NCBI RefSeq assembly: GCF_018613675.1
Contig: NZ_JAGGPQ010000025.1
Location: 1 to 64,000 of the forward strand
Length of the DNA: 64,000 nucleotides
Source of the DNA: Arthrobacter sp. ISL-85
Lineage (GTDB): Bacteria > Actinomycetota > Actinomycetes > Actinomycetales > Micrococcaceae
Reading direction: 5' to 3'
Positions 52,642 to 61,501 of this stretch are shown here, one piece after another. Position 1 is the stretch's first letter; each line of letters starts with the position of its first letter. The position numbers were made by a program, and so were the translations under genes. The notes below the pieces were generated by a model. The model ran no database searches. It was not told the origin of the DNA and saw nothing but the letters and a program-made list of their open reading frames with translations.

Positions 52642-53130
52642 TTGGCGGAACCACTGGACCCGTATGACGCCCACCTGACCACCGCCGACATGGTAATCCT
52701 GGAAATGGAGGCGAAGGACAAAACCGACGCCACCAACCAACTGGCAGAGCGGCTCCACGCCGCCGGGCGAATCTCGGATCTCGACGGGTTCCTTAAGAAC
52801 GTCAATGCCCGGGAGCACCAACTGGCCACGGGCCTCCCCGGAGGCATAGGACTGCCGCACGCCCGCAGCGAATTCGTCTCCCAAACCTCCATCGCCGTCG
52901 GTATCACCAAGTACGGCCACGCGCTGGACTTTGGCGCCGCCGACGGCCCCGCCACGGTGATCCTCCTCATTGCCACCCCGGCCAGTTCTTTCTCCGACCA
53001 CCTGGAGGTCCTGGCCACCCTGGCACGGTCCCTCTCCAAGGAGTCCTTCCGGGAGTCCCTGCGGCGTGCGTATGACGCTGAAGTGATCGCCGAGCTCATC
53101 AATTCCAGCCTGGTGTTCTTTGACCACTAG
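52642..53130 (+). CDS. PTS EIIA domain protein, fructose/mannitol (PtsN-like) family
   Basis: 162 aa, TTG start with GAAGGGAC in front. It is a single EIIA_2 domain with the phospho-accepting His73 in LPGGIGLPHARSEFVSQ. It also shows AVGITKYGHALDFGAADGPATVILLIATP and a C-terminal helix. No EIIB, EIIC, HPr or EI is near, so it is an orphan. It could serve an unlinked transporter or act as a regulatory phosphoprotein. The 38-bp spacing from glpD suggests cotranscription. Confidence 0.88.
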   Translation: MAEPLDPYDAHLTTADMVILEMEAKDKTDATNQLAERLHAAGRISDLDGFLKNVNAREHQLATGLPGGIGLPHARSEFVSQTSIAVGITKYGHALDFGAADGPATVILLIATPASSFSDHLEVLATLARSLSKESFRESLRRAYDAEVIAELINSSLVFFDH

Positions 53131-53141
53131 GCACATTTCCC

Positions 53142-53166
53142 GGCCCCGGCTCCGCGTCCGGGGGCC
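53142..53166 (+). terminator. Possible terminator after the EIIA gene
   Basis: GGCCCCGG (53142-53149) pairs with CCGGGGGCC (53158-53166) with one bulged G and an 8-nt loop. Confidence 0.5.
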
Positions 53167-53198
53167 TTGGCGTTTAGTTGTTCTACAGAAGTACGAAG

Positions 53199-53204
53199 TA
53201 CGGT
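53199..53204 (+). promoter_or_regulatory. -10 box, predicted leaderless start of the SURF1 gene
   Basis: TACGGT lies 6 nt before the GTG at 53211. Confidence 0.4.
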
Positions 53205-53210
53205 TAAGAC

Positions 53211-54098
53211 GTGTGGAAAACTGCCCTTAAGCCCCGATGGATCGCAGGCTTTATCTTCGCGATCGCTCTTTCCGGGGTCTTCGTGCTGCTGAGCCAGTGG
53301 CAGTTCGGCCGCTCCACGCAGCCCGAGGTGCCGGTCAACCCGGGCACTGAACAGGTCCAGCCGCTCACCAGCACCCTCCAGCCGGGTGAGTTCTTTCACG
53401 GCAGCGTCGCGGACCAGATGGTCACCGCCCAGGGGACATACAGTCCAGACAAGCAAGTCCTGGTGCCCGGCAGGCTCCATGACGGACGGAGCGGCTACTG
53501 GGTTGTTTCAGCCTTTGCCGTCAACGGCGCTCCCGCCCTGACCGGGGCAGGCACCTCACCGCAGACATGGATCCCGGTGGCACGCGGCTGGGTGGCGGAA
53601 CCCGGGGACGCGGCAGCACCGCCATCGGGCCTTGTCGAACTAACCGGACGGCTGCTGCCGTCCGAAGCGCCGGTGGCCGGGAAGGCACCCAAACCGGGGG
53701 AGGCCTCGGCCGTCTCCGTGGCGGAGCTCATCAATGACTGGGAGGTGAGCAGCTATCCCGGCTTCGTGTCGGCCACCGCAGAGGTGGTGGGTGGCCAGGA
53801 CGTCAGCGCCGCTGCAGCGCCGGGCAACCTCCTGCCCCTGAACATCGGGCCGCAGCCGGCAGGACAGCACATCAACTGGCTGAACCTCTTCTACTCCATC
53901 GAATGGGTCGTTTTCGCCGGCTTCGCCTTCTTTATCTGGTGGCGGATGGTCAAGGACGACTTCCACCGCGACCTCGAGGAGGCACTCGACGAGGCCGAAG
54001 ACCCGGCGGCGCCCGGGCAGCACGAAACGCACCAGCTTCCACAGCAGGCTGACCAGCACCAGCAGCCTGACCAGCACCAGCAGAAGGTACAGCCATGA
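53211..54098 (+). CDS. SURF1-family cytochrome c oxidase assembly protein
   Basis: 295 aa. It has the SURF1 topology: one membrane helix at each end (WIAGFIFAIALSGVFVLLSQWQFGR, residues ~10-33, and the segment from LFYSIEWVVFAGFAFFIWW) around an extracytoplasmic domain. WQFGR, the motif GYWVVSAF and the NWLNLFYSIEW block match the family (WxxxR, HLxYxxTW equivalents). SURF1 proteins help insert heme a into oxidase. The C-terminal tail after residue ~255 is hydrophilic and rich in Gln and His (QADQHQQPDQHQQKVQP). The DUF3817 gene overlaps by 4 bp. Confidence 0.9.
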   Translation: MWKTALKPRWIAGFIFAIALSGVFVLLSQWQFGRSTQPEVPVNPGTEQVQPLTSTLQPGEFFHGSVADQMVTAQGTYSPDKQVLVPGRLHDGRSGYWVVSAFAVNGAPALTGAGTSPQTWIPVARGWVAEPGDAAAPPSGLVELTGRLLPSEAPVAGKAPKPGEASAVSVAELINDWEVSSYPGFVSATAEVVGGQDVSAAAAPGNLLPLNIGPQPAGQHINWLNLFYSIEWVVFAGFAFFIWWRMVKDDFHRDLEEALDEAEDPAAPGQHETHQLPQQADQHQQPDQHQQKVQP

Positions 54099-54604
54099 TT
54101 GATCCGAAACCGGCCACCCCCTCGCCGCAGGCCTCCGGCGGCAAGACATCCGCGAAGAAGCGCCGTTTCGGCGGTACCGAGGCGCAGATCAGGTCTGCCT
54201 TGAAGTTCTATAAGGTTATGGCCTACCTCACCGGCACCATGCTGCTCCTGCTGTGTGCCGAACTGGTGGCCCGGTACGGCTTCGGGCAGTACCTGTTCGC
54301 CGGCGGCACCAACGCCGTCACCGGCCAGCCGTTCGGTTTCGGCTTCACCGACGCCGAGCCCCCGGGTGTGCTCAACGGGGTGAACGTCTCTGTCACGGTA
54401 CTCATCGTGCACGGCTGGATGTATGTGGTGTACCTGATCTCCAACTTCCGGCTGTGGTCCCTCATGCGCTGGCCGTTCCCCAAACTGGTCCTGCTTGCGC
54501 TTGGCGGCGTGGTGCCGTTCCTGTCCTTCATCGTCGAGAAGAAGTTCCACGCCGAGGTGGAGGCCGAACTGGCCGCCAACCCGCAGGCTCCGCAGCGCTA
54601 CTGA
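54095..54604 (+). CDS. DUF3817 membrane protein
   Basis: 169 aa. A basic N-terminal segment (residues 1-30) is followed by three hydrophobic segments: VMAYLTGTMLLLLCAELVARY, VTVLIVHGWMYVVYLISNF and LVLLALGGVVPFLSFIVEKKF. HGWMYVVYLISNFRLW and PFLSFIVEKK are DUF3817 marks. The function is unknown. The ATG overlaps the SURF1 stop (ATGA), which suggests a role beside oxidase assembly, but that rests on neighbourhood alone. Confidence 0.85.
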   Translation: MIDPKPATPSPQASGGKTSAKKRRFGGTEAQIRSALKFYKVMAYLTGTMLLLLCAELVARYGFGQYLFAGGTNAVTGQPFGFGFTDAEPPGVLNGVNVSVTVLIVHGWMYVVYLISNFRLWSLMRWPFPKLVLLALGGVVPFLSFIVEKKFHAEVEAELAANPQAPQRY

Positions 54605-54717
54605 ACCCGGTCCAGACACGTGCGCCGGGCCTGGCGCGCGGGGGCCGCCACCCGGCGTCGAACGTCTGCTGCGTCACAGCGCGGCGTCTCAAGGTGCGCC
54701 GGTGCAAGGGCGCAAAG

Positions 54718-54723
54718 TAGGCT
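54718..54723 (+). promoter_or_regulatory. -10 box, predicted leaderless start of guaA
   Basis: TAGGCT lies 6 nt before the GTG at 54730. Confidence 0.5.
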
Positions 54724-54729
54724 GTTACG

Positions 54730-56319
54730 GTGACTATTCCCACTGCATCCCAGACTTCCCAGAAGCCGGTGCTGGTTGTTGATTACGGTGCCCAGTACGC
54801 GCAGTTGATTGCCCGCCGCGTCAGGGAAGCGAATGTGTATTCGGAAGTGGTTCCGCATACTTACTCCACCGAGCAGCTCCTGGCCAAGAACCCCGCCGCC
54901 ATCATCCTGTCCGGTGGCCCCTCCAGCGTATATGCCGACGGCGCCCCCAGCGTGGGTGCCGACCTTTTCGAAGCCGGCGTCCCCGTCTTTGGCATCTGCT
55001 ACGGGTTCCAGGCCATGGCCAACGCCCTGGGCGGCAAGGTGGACAAGACCGGCCTGCGGGAGTACGGATCCACGGAGACCACCATCCTCGGTGACGGCCG
55101 CTCGGTGCTTGAGGGCATGCCCCAGCACCAGAAGACCTGGATGAGCCACGGCGACTCCGTGCACGAGGCCCCGGCAGGATTCGATGTCCTCGCCACGACG
55201 GCGGGTGCCGAGGTTGCGGCCTTCGCCAACGAGGAGAAGGGCCTCTTCGGTGTGCAGTGGCACCCCGAGGTCAAGCACTCCGCGTACGGCCAGCAGGTAC
55301 TGGAAAACTTCCTGTTCAAGGGCGCCAAGCTGGAGCCCAACTGGACCACCGGCAACATCCTGGAAGAACAGGTGGAGCGCATCCGCCAGCAGGTAGGGGA
55401 CGCCCGGGTCATCTGCGGCCTCTCCGGCGGCGTGGATTCCGCAGTGGCCGCTGCCTTGGTCCAGCGGGCGGTGGGCGACCAGCTTACCTGCGTGTTCGTG
55501 GACCACGGGCTGCTGCGCGAAGGCGAAGCGGAGCAGGTTGAGCGCGACTTCGTTGCCGCCACCGGTGTCAAGCTGTACGTCGCCAACGAACAGGAACGTT
55601 TCCTTTCGGCCCTGGCCGGTGTCAGCGACCCGGAAACCAAGCGCAAGATCATCGGCCGGGAGTTCATCCGCGCCTTCGAAGAAGCCGAACTGGCCATCAT
55701 CGCCGAGGCCGCAGCCCACGGCGAGAAGATCAAGTTCCTGGTCCAGGGCACCCTGTACCCGGACGTCGTCGAATCCGGCGGCGGCGAAGGCGCAGCGAAC
55801 ATCAAGAGCCACCACAATGTGGGCGGTCTGCCCGAGGACCTGCAGTTCGAGCTCGTTGAGCCGCTGCGCGCCCTGTTCAAGGACGAGGTCCGTGCCGTGG
55901 GCGCCCAACTGGGCCTGCCGCAGGAAATCGTTGGCCGCCAGCCGTTCCCCGGCCCCGGCCTGGGCATCCGGATAGTCGGCGACATCACCAAGGAGCGGCT
56001 GGACCTGCTGCGCAAAGCGGACGCCATTGCGCGTGCCGAGCTGACCGCGGCAGGACTGGATAACGAGGTATGGCAGATGCCCGTGGTCCTGCTGGCGGAT
56101 GTCCGCAGCGTCGGCGTCATGGGCGACGGCCGCACCTACGGCCACCCCATCGTGCTCCGCCCCGTGTCCTCGGAAGACGCAATGACGGCCGACTGGTCGC
56201 GCCTGCCCTACGACCTGCTGGCCCGGATTTCCAGCCGGATCACCAACGAGGTGGACGGCGTCAACCGGGTGGTGCTGGACGTCACCAGCAAGCCGCCGGG
56301 AACCATCGAGTGGGAGTAG
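54730..56319 (+). CDS. guaA: GMP synthase (glutamine-hydrolysing)
   Basis: 529 aa. It aminates XMP to GMP with glutamine and ATP. The class I glutaminase domain has LVVDYGAQYAQLIARRVRE, IILSGGPSSVY, the nucleophile Cys in FGICYGFQAMA and the His-Glu pair in VQWHPEV. The ATP pyrophosphatase domain has the PP-loop CGLSGGVDSAVAAAL, and the dimerisation domain ends with DVTSKPPGTIEWE. It completes the guaB-guaA branch. It is monocistronic, bounded by its own promoter box and terminator. Confidence 0.97.
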   Translation: MTIPTASQTSQKPVLVVDYGAQYAQLIARRVREANVYSEVVPHTYSTEQLLAKNPAAIILSGGPSSVYADGAPSVGADLFEAGVPVFGICYGFQAMANALGGKVDKTGLREYGSTETTILGDGRSVLEGMPQHQKTWMSHGDSVHEAPAGFDVLATTAGAEVAAFANEEKGLFGVQWHPEVKHSAYGQQVLENFLFKGAKLEPNWTTGNILEEQVERIRQQVGDARVICGLSGGVDSAVAAALVQRAVGDQLTCVFVDHGLLREGEAEQVERDFVAATGVKLYVANEQERFLSALAGVSDPETKRKIIGREFIRAFEEAELAIIAEAAAHGEKIKFLVQGTLYPDVVESGGGEGAANIKSHHNVGGLPEDLQFELVEPLRALFKDEVRAVGAQLGLPQEIVGRQPFPGPGLGIRIVGDITKERLDLLRKADAIARAELTAAGLDNEVWQMPVVLLADVRSVGVMGDGRTYGHPIVLRPVSSEDAMTADWSRLPYDLLARISSRITNEVDGVNRVVLDVTSKPPGTIEWE

Positions 56320-56327
56320 CATCCTGA

Positions 56328-56368
56328 AGTGGCCGGCCTCCGCCAGCGGGGGCCGGCCACTGCTTTTT
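56328..56368 (+). terminator. Rho-independent terminator after guaA
   Basis: AGTGGCCGGCC (56328-56338) pairs perfectly with 56351-56361, followed by GCTTTTT. Confidence 0.88.
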
Positions 56369-56437
56369 CCCAGCGAATTCCTCCGCAATTTCCCGTGCCC
56401 CAGTGTTGCGGTCGCTCAAGTCCGGCGCCGAAGCGGC

Positions 56438-56443
56438 TACTCT
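56438..56443 (+). promoter_or_regulatory. -10 box, predicted leaderless start of the giant helicase-like gene
   Basis: TACTCT lies 7 nt before the ATG at 56451. Confidence 0.45.
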
Positions 56444-56450
56444 CGAATCT

Positions 56451-59400
56451 ATGCCGGTATGGTCCAGGGCGTCACGTGCAAACGCAGAAAAGAAGGCAGA
56501 AGTGTCAGTTGGTCAAGGCCACCCGGAAGGCTCGGAAGAGCTTCGCAAATGGCTGTCCGGGCTCAAACCCGTCACCGGCGCGGACACGATGCTGCGCTTC
56601 ACCAAGACGCCGGAAGGTTCCATCGACCTCACCTCGGCACACCCTTCCGGGCTTGCCCAGCTCATGGCCGGGCGCCGCACACGCCTGTCCACCCTGATCC
56701 GTGACCGGCAGCAGTATGTAGTGGCCGCCAGGGCATCACGCAACATCCGGTCAAAGATCTTCGAGCTCGCAAACGACCGCGGCATCGACGCCGGATACCT
56801 GTCCGCAGGCACCGTGGTGTGGACATCCGCCGTCGGGGGCAAACCCCAGCGCGTATCAGCACCGGTCATGCTGACCGCCATCTCCCTCACGGTGCGGCCG
56901 GGGGAGGACGACTTCGAGCTGCAGCTTACCGAACAGGCGCACATCAACCCCGCCCTGGTGCGGCACCTGAAAAACATCCACGGAATCGTGTTTGACGTCA
57001 ACGCCGTGACCCGCCTGGCCTACAGCACCGCCCGGTACGACCCCCAGCCCGTCCTGGACCGGCTGGCCACCCTGATCCGGCCCATCCACGGCGCTGAAAC
57101 CCAGCACAACCTGCTGGTCTCCACCTTTGCGGACCTTTCCGGCAACCTCGACGACCCCTGGATCAACGATTCCCACCCCATCGTCTCCGCGCTGGCCACA
57201 GCCGCCGGAGGCGAAGTGGTGGACGTGCAGGAGCCGGACCCGTCCCGCTTCCCGCACCTGGACAACAGGCACCCCAAGGACGAGTTGCTGCTGCTGGATG
57301 CCGACACGGACCAGCAGTACGTGGTGGACGCTGCCCGGGCCGGGGACTCCCTGGTGGTCAGCAGCCCCCCGGGCACGGGCCAGACCCAGACCGCCATCAA
57401 CACCATTGGCGCCCTGGTGGATGCCGGCAAGACAGTGCTGGTGGTGGGCGACCGCCGTGCCAGCCTCAATGAGGTTTCGGGACACCTGGAGTCGTTGGGG
57501 CTGGAGTCCATCCTGTTCCAGCTCACCGGGAACGTCACCGCCCAGCAGCTGAAGGGCCAACTGGTCCGGGCGATCGTCCGCAACGAAAAGTCTTTGGAAC
57601 CGCAGCTCGGGAACCTCCACAACACCCTGACCGAGCACCGGCACGCGCTGATGGACCACGTGGCGTCGCTTCACAACGTCCGCGAAAGGTGGGGCTGCTC
57701 GCCGTACCAGGCCATGCAGTCCCTCGCCGAGCTCACCTCCATCCACCCCGCGCCTGCCACTACCGTCCGGCTCAAGCGAAGCGCCCTGGACAGCATCCGC
57801 GACCGTGGGGAACTGGCAGGCAGGCTCCGCCGCGCCGCCGAACTGGGCAGCTTCAGCAAGGCTGCCACCACCAGCCCCTGGCACGGCGCCCGGCTGCTGA
57901 CCCGCAAGGAAACCGAGGAAGCCCAGGACCTGGTCCGTTCAGTTGCCAAAAACCTGCCCGCCCTCCGCAACCGCATGGACGCCGTCGCTGAGCATGCCGA
58001 AATCCGCCTGGGCGAATCCTTCGCGGAGTGGGGCGAGCAGCTGGAACTGCTGGTGGCCGTCCGCGGAAGCCTCGACAAATTCACGCCGGACATCTTCGAC
58101 CGTCCGGTGACGGACCTAATCTCCGCCACCGCGCCGTCCGCGTGGCGGCGTGAGCGGGGCATCGAGCTGACCGCCATGCAGCGCTCCAGGCTGCGCCGGG
58201 TGGCCAAGGAATACGTGCGGCCGGGCGTCCATATCGCTGACCTGCACTCGTCCCTGGTGCTGGTCCAGGAACAGCGTGCCCTGTGGGCGGGCTATGCCAC
58301 CACCCAGCGCCATCCCGCCGTTCCTTCGGGCCTGGCCGAAATGAACGCCATGTACCGGTCCCTGGACCAGGAATTGGCACAGTTGGGCGAGGCCCTGCGG
58401 TACACCGAGGACGGCGGGGCCCTGTCCACCGTTCCCTACGCGCAACTGATGGACCGCCTGGAACGGCTGGTGGCCGACACCGATACGCTCAAGACCCTGC
58501 CCGAACGCACACTCCTCGTGGAGAACATGCGCGAACACGGCCTGGGCGAACTCCTGGCCGACCTCGCCGAAAGGGAAGTCCCGGAAGGATCCGTTGCCGC
58601 CGAGCTGGAACTGGCGTGGTGGCAGTCCGCGCTGGAGGCAATGATCAGTGGCGACGACTACCTGGCCATGTCCGACGGCGAAGCCCTGCGGCAGCTGGAA
58701 GCGGAGTACCGCCTGGCGGACAACGCGCATATTGCCAGCGGCGCCGCCCGCCTGCGGTGGGACCTCGCGGAGCGGTGGCGCACGGCCATCGCTGCCCAGC
58801 CGCGCCAGGCAGACCTCCTGCGCAGCCTGCTCAAGGACGGTCGTGTTTCCCTGCCGTCCCTCACCGCGCAGGCACCTGAGCTGATCGGCGCTCTGGTTCC
58901 GGTCTGGTCGGTCAGCCCGTACCTGATGACGGGCCTGCTTCCGGCTGAACAGCATTTTGATGCCGTCGTCATCCTCGATGCGGAGGCCACGTCGCTGCAG
59001 GCTGTCCTGCCGTCGATCGCCCGGGCCCGCCAGGTGATTGCCTTCGGCGACCCGCGCATCGCCACGCCCCGGACGTTCACCGTGGGGGTGGAGCGGCTGG
59101 CACCCGGGGAGTCGGCCCACCACCGCGTTGAAAGCGCCTTCACCGCGCTTTCTGCAGTGCTGCCGGTGTGGCGGCTCAACGTGGTGTACCGCGCAGTGGA
59201 CGAGGACCTGGTCCTGCAGCTCAGCAAGAACTTTTACGACGGCAGCCTCCGCCGGCTGCCGGAAGGCCAGTCGGCCACGGGGCTGGACCGGTCCCTGCTG
59301 GTGGAGTACCTGCCCGACGGCACCGGCCTTCCCAGTGCCGATCACGAGGGCGTGGAGTCCGTGGTTGCAGAGGTCAACCGGGTAGTGGAGCTGGTGTTCG

Positions 59401-60650
59401 AGCACGCCCGCCTGCGTCCGCGGACCTCCCTCGCGGTGGTCACGGCCAGCCTTCGGCACGCGGCAAGGATCGGCGAGTCCATCAGGCTCCAGCTGTCCAA
59501 CCAGCCGGGCCTGGCCGGGTTCTTCGGCGCCGGCCCGGAGTCCTTCCGCGTGGTGGACCTGGAACGCGCCCAGGGACTGGTCCGCGACCACGTCATTTTC
59601 TCGCCAGGATTCGGGCGGACTCCGCACGGCCGGGCGCTCCACAACTTCGGGCCGCTGTCCGCCGAAGGTGGCCGGGAGAAATTCGCCCTGGCCATGACCC
59701 GGGCGCGCCGTTCCCTGCATGTGCTTACCTGCTTCCGGCCCGAGGACCTGGACCACACCCGGCTCGCCCATGGTGCGGTGGACCTCTATATGCTCCTGGA
59801 CCGGGAAATTGCCGGCAACACCGATCTTGGTACCCCGGCGTCCCGCGCTGCGGCCAGCGAACAGGCACTTGGCGCGGACCCGTTGGTGGCGGACCTGGGT
59901 GACCGGTTGCGTGCCCGCGGCGCAAGGGTCTGGCACCAATACGATGGCGCCATTGACGTGGTTGCAGCTGCCGACCCCTTGAACACCATGGGCCAGGATG
60001 ATTCGGACATTCCACGGCCGGTAGCCATTGAGTCCGACGGCACTGCGCAGTACCGCACCATGAGCGTGCGTGAACGCAGCAGGCTCCGCCCGCAACTGCT
60101 GGAACGCCTGGGCTGGCGGTACATGCCGCTGTGGACCATCGAGGTGTTCACGGACCCCTCCTCCTGCGCGGACCGCATTGCCGGCTACCTCGGCCTGGAA
60201 AAGATGGTGCTGCCGGGCAGGAACAGCCAGCCTGTGGGTTTCCTTGACGACGACGTTGACCAGGCGCTCAATGGAATTGGCGCCGCGACGTCCACCGGAG
60301 TCCCGTACCTGCCCAGGCCTTCGGGGGCGGGCCGGCACGGCGACGGTGGCGACCAGGAGACGGGTTCCATGACCGAGGAAGAAAGGCCTGCAGAAGACAG
60401 GCTCGAGGATGACGGCCGCGAGGAAGACATGCGCCAGGACGAGAACAAGAACGGTCGGACGGAAAAAGCACCTGACGGGGCCGGGTCCGCGGACCAGGCC
60501 GCACCTGCTCAGGGGTCCCCGGCGGCTGTGGGCGGCACCGAAGAGATCCTCCCGAGTAAGGCCGCGGAAGACGACGCCCGCAGCTGGGGTGACCGTGAAG
60601 ACGACCACGATACCTGGCTGAAGGAACAGAAGCCGCCGCACTGGGGCTGA
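56451..60650 (+). CDS. Giant SF1 helicase-like protein with C-terminal Vsr/REase-fold domain, degenerate ATPase motifs
   Basis: 1,399 aa from the ATG at 56451; GTG at 56502 (with AGAAGG) and 56403 are alternatives. The arrangement resembles the long DUF4011-type SF1 helicases fused to a restriction-endonuclease-like domain. The Walker A region reads SSPPGTGQTQTA: Gln311 stands where Lys is expected. The Walker B region is VVILDAEATS (D843) rather than DEAS, and motif III is FGDPRIATP rather than GDxxQLPP. Motif VI is recognisable (ALAMTRARRSLHVL, Arg1084 and neighbours). The C-terminal domain has Asp1169, Glu1194 in AIESDG, and RSRLRPQLLERLGWRY, so a nuclease core may persist. The last ~110 residues are disordered and acidic. 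It looks like a non-hydrolysing helicase relative; function unknown. Confidence 0.75.
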   Translation: MPVWSRASRANAEKKAEVSVGQGHPEGSEELRKWLSGLKPVTGADTMLRFTKTPEGSIDLTSAHPSGLAQLMAGRRTRLSTLIRDRQQYVVAARASRNIRSKIFELANDRGIDAGYLSAGTVVWTSAVGGKPQRVSAPVMLTAISLTVRPGEDDFELQLTEQAHINPALVRHLKNIHGIVFDVNAVTRLAYSTARYDPQPVLDRLATLIRPIHGAETQHNLLVSTFADLSGNLDDPWINDSHPIVSALATAAGGEVVDVQEPDPSRFPHLDNRHPKDELLLLDADTDQQYVVDAARAGDSLVVSSPPGTGQTQTAINTIGALVDAGKTVLVVGDRRASLNEVSGHLESLGLESILFQLTGNVTAQQLKGQLVRAIVRNEKSLEPQLGNLHNTLTEHRHALMDHVASLHNVRERWGCSPYQAMQSLAELTSIHPAPATTVRLKRSALDSIRDRGELAGRLRRAAELGSFSKAATTSPWHGARLLTRKETEEAQDLVRSVAKNLPALRNRMDAVAEHAEIRLGESFAEWGEQLELLVAVRGSLDKFTPDIFDRPVTDLISATAPSAWRRERGIELTAMQRSRLRRVAKEYVRPGVHIADLHSSLVLVQEQRALWAGYATTQRHPAVPSGLAEMNAMYRSLDQELAQLGEALRYTEDGGALSTVPYAQLMDRLERLVADTDTLKTLPERTLLVENMREHGLGELLADLAEREVPEGSVAAELELAWWQSALEAMISGDDYLAMSDGEALRQLEAEYRLADNAHIASGAARLRWDLAERWRTAIAAQPRQADLLRSLLKDGRVSLPSLTAQAPELIGALVPVWSVSPYLMTGLLPAEQHFDAVVILDAEATSLQAVLPSIARARQVIAFGDPRIATPRTFTVGVERLAPGESAHHRVESAFTALSAVLPVWRLNVVYRAVDEDLVLQLSKNFYDGSLRRLPEGQSATGLDRSLLVEYLPDGTGLPSADHEGVESVVAEVNRVVELVFEHARLRPRTSLAVVTASLRHAARIGESIRLQLSNQPGLAGFFGAGPESFRVVDLERAQGLVRDHVIFSPGFGRTPHGRALHNFGPLSAEGGREKFALAMTRARRSLHVLTCFRPEDLDHTRLAHGAVDLYMLLDREIAGNTDLGTPASRAAASEQALGADPLVADLGDRLRARGARVWHQYDGAIDVVAAADPLNTMGQDDSDIPRPVAIESDGTAQYRTMSVRERSRLRPQLLERLGWRYMPLWTIEVFTDPSSCADRIAGYLGLEKMVLPGRNSQPVGFLDDDVDQALNGIGAATSTGVPYLPRPSGAGRHGDGGDQETGSMTEEERPAEDRLEDDGREEDMRQDENKNGRTEKAPDGAGSADQAAPAQGSPAAVGGTEEILPSKAAEDDARSWGDREDDHDTWLKEQKPPHWG

Positions 60651-60661
60651 CCGTCCGGAGG

Positions 60662-61420
60662 TCACGGCGGGCCGACCAGGACGAAAAACAACCTGCCCTG
60701 CGTCGAGGCTCCGGCCAGGCGCGATGATTGTTCGGCGGTGGCTGCCACCACGATCAGTCCATCCGTCTCCGTGGTGCCCAGCCATTGTCCGCTCTGGCCG
60801 CCCTTGTTGGAAGTCCACAGTACGGGGACGGCTGACGCCAGAACCTCGGAGGAGCCCTGCTGGTCGAACCCGTTGGCAGATGTGAGCACCACGTTGACCA
60901 GCTGGCCGGGGGAGACCAGCTGAATGGACGAGGCATCCGCCATCCGGAGTGGAACGGCTGCTGAACCGGGTGGAGTGCCCGCCAAGAGCCCGGGACCCAC
61001 CAGCTGGGCATCGGTGAGGAGCTGGCCCTTCCGCATCGGCGCGGCGAGCTGCTTGCCTGCCGCGGCGGCGTCATCCTTGAGGAAGCCATCGGCCACCATG
61101 CCTGGCGGCACCTGGACACGGTTCACGTCCGCTTCCGTCACGGTGGTTCCGGCGGGGAGGTCCCGGGCGGCGGCCAGGGCGGTGGCAGTGGAAAGCGGGG
61201 CAGGAGTGAGCTGCTGGACGGTGATGGCGGCAGCTGCGCACAACAGCAGTGCGGCGGCGAGCCGGCGGTTGCGGCTCAACCAGCCCGCGACACGGGCAGG
61301 CAGGGGGCGGCTCCCGGGGCGGCGGCCGATGCCGGCGGTGCTGGTGGGGTACGGGGGCCGGTGCGGCGACGGCGGGGAAGTATGGGCATGCGCCCACGCT
61401 AATGGCGGGCAAAGGCCCAA
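60662..61420 (-). CDS. SAF-domain protein (CpaB/RcpC-like), single-pass membrane
   Basis: 252 aa from a TTG at 61420; the start is doubtful. The first ~45 residues are Pro/Arg/Ser-rich. A membrane helix follows (LAAALLLCAAAAITVQQL), then a SAF domain: ALAAARDLPAGTTVTEADVNRVQVPPGMV and GKQLAAPMRKGQLLTDAQLV. SAF domains of this type occur in CpaB, the pilus-assembly periplasmic protein, and in FlgA. No tad or flp genes are near. The C-terminal half is a beta-rich domain ending FFVLVGPP. Confidence 0.75.
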   Translation of the reverse strand: MGLCPPLAWAHAHTSPPSPHRPPYPTSTAGIGRRPGSRPLPARVAGWLSRNRRLAAALLLCAAAAITVQQLTPAPLSTATALAAARDLPAGTTVTEADVNRVQVPPGMVADGFLKDDAAAAGKQLAAPMRKGQLLTDAQLVGPGLLAGTPPGSAAVPLRMADASSIQLVSPGQLVNVVLTSANGFDQQGSSEVLASAVPVLWTSNKGGQSGQWLGTTETDGLIVVAATAEQSSRLAGASTQGRLFFVLVGPP

Positions 61421-61501
61421 GGGAGCCCGGACGGCGGCTATGTGGACAAAAGCGGCCGGACGCTGGAACGCGCCGGCCGTCGTCGTGAATACTGTGTCGG
61501 T

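Noticed and set aside
57381..57383. Treating the Walker A Gln codon as proof of a pseudogene
   Set aside because: The frame is intact over 1,399 codons, and other conserved motifs and a promoter box are present, so decay is not supported.
58116..60818. 900-aa minus-strand open frame opposite the SF1-like gene
   Set aside because: No domain was recognised, and the plus-strand frame carries clear helicase and nuclease-fold motifs.
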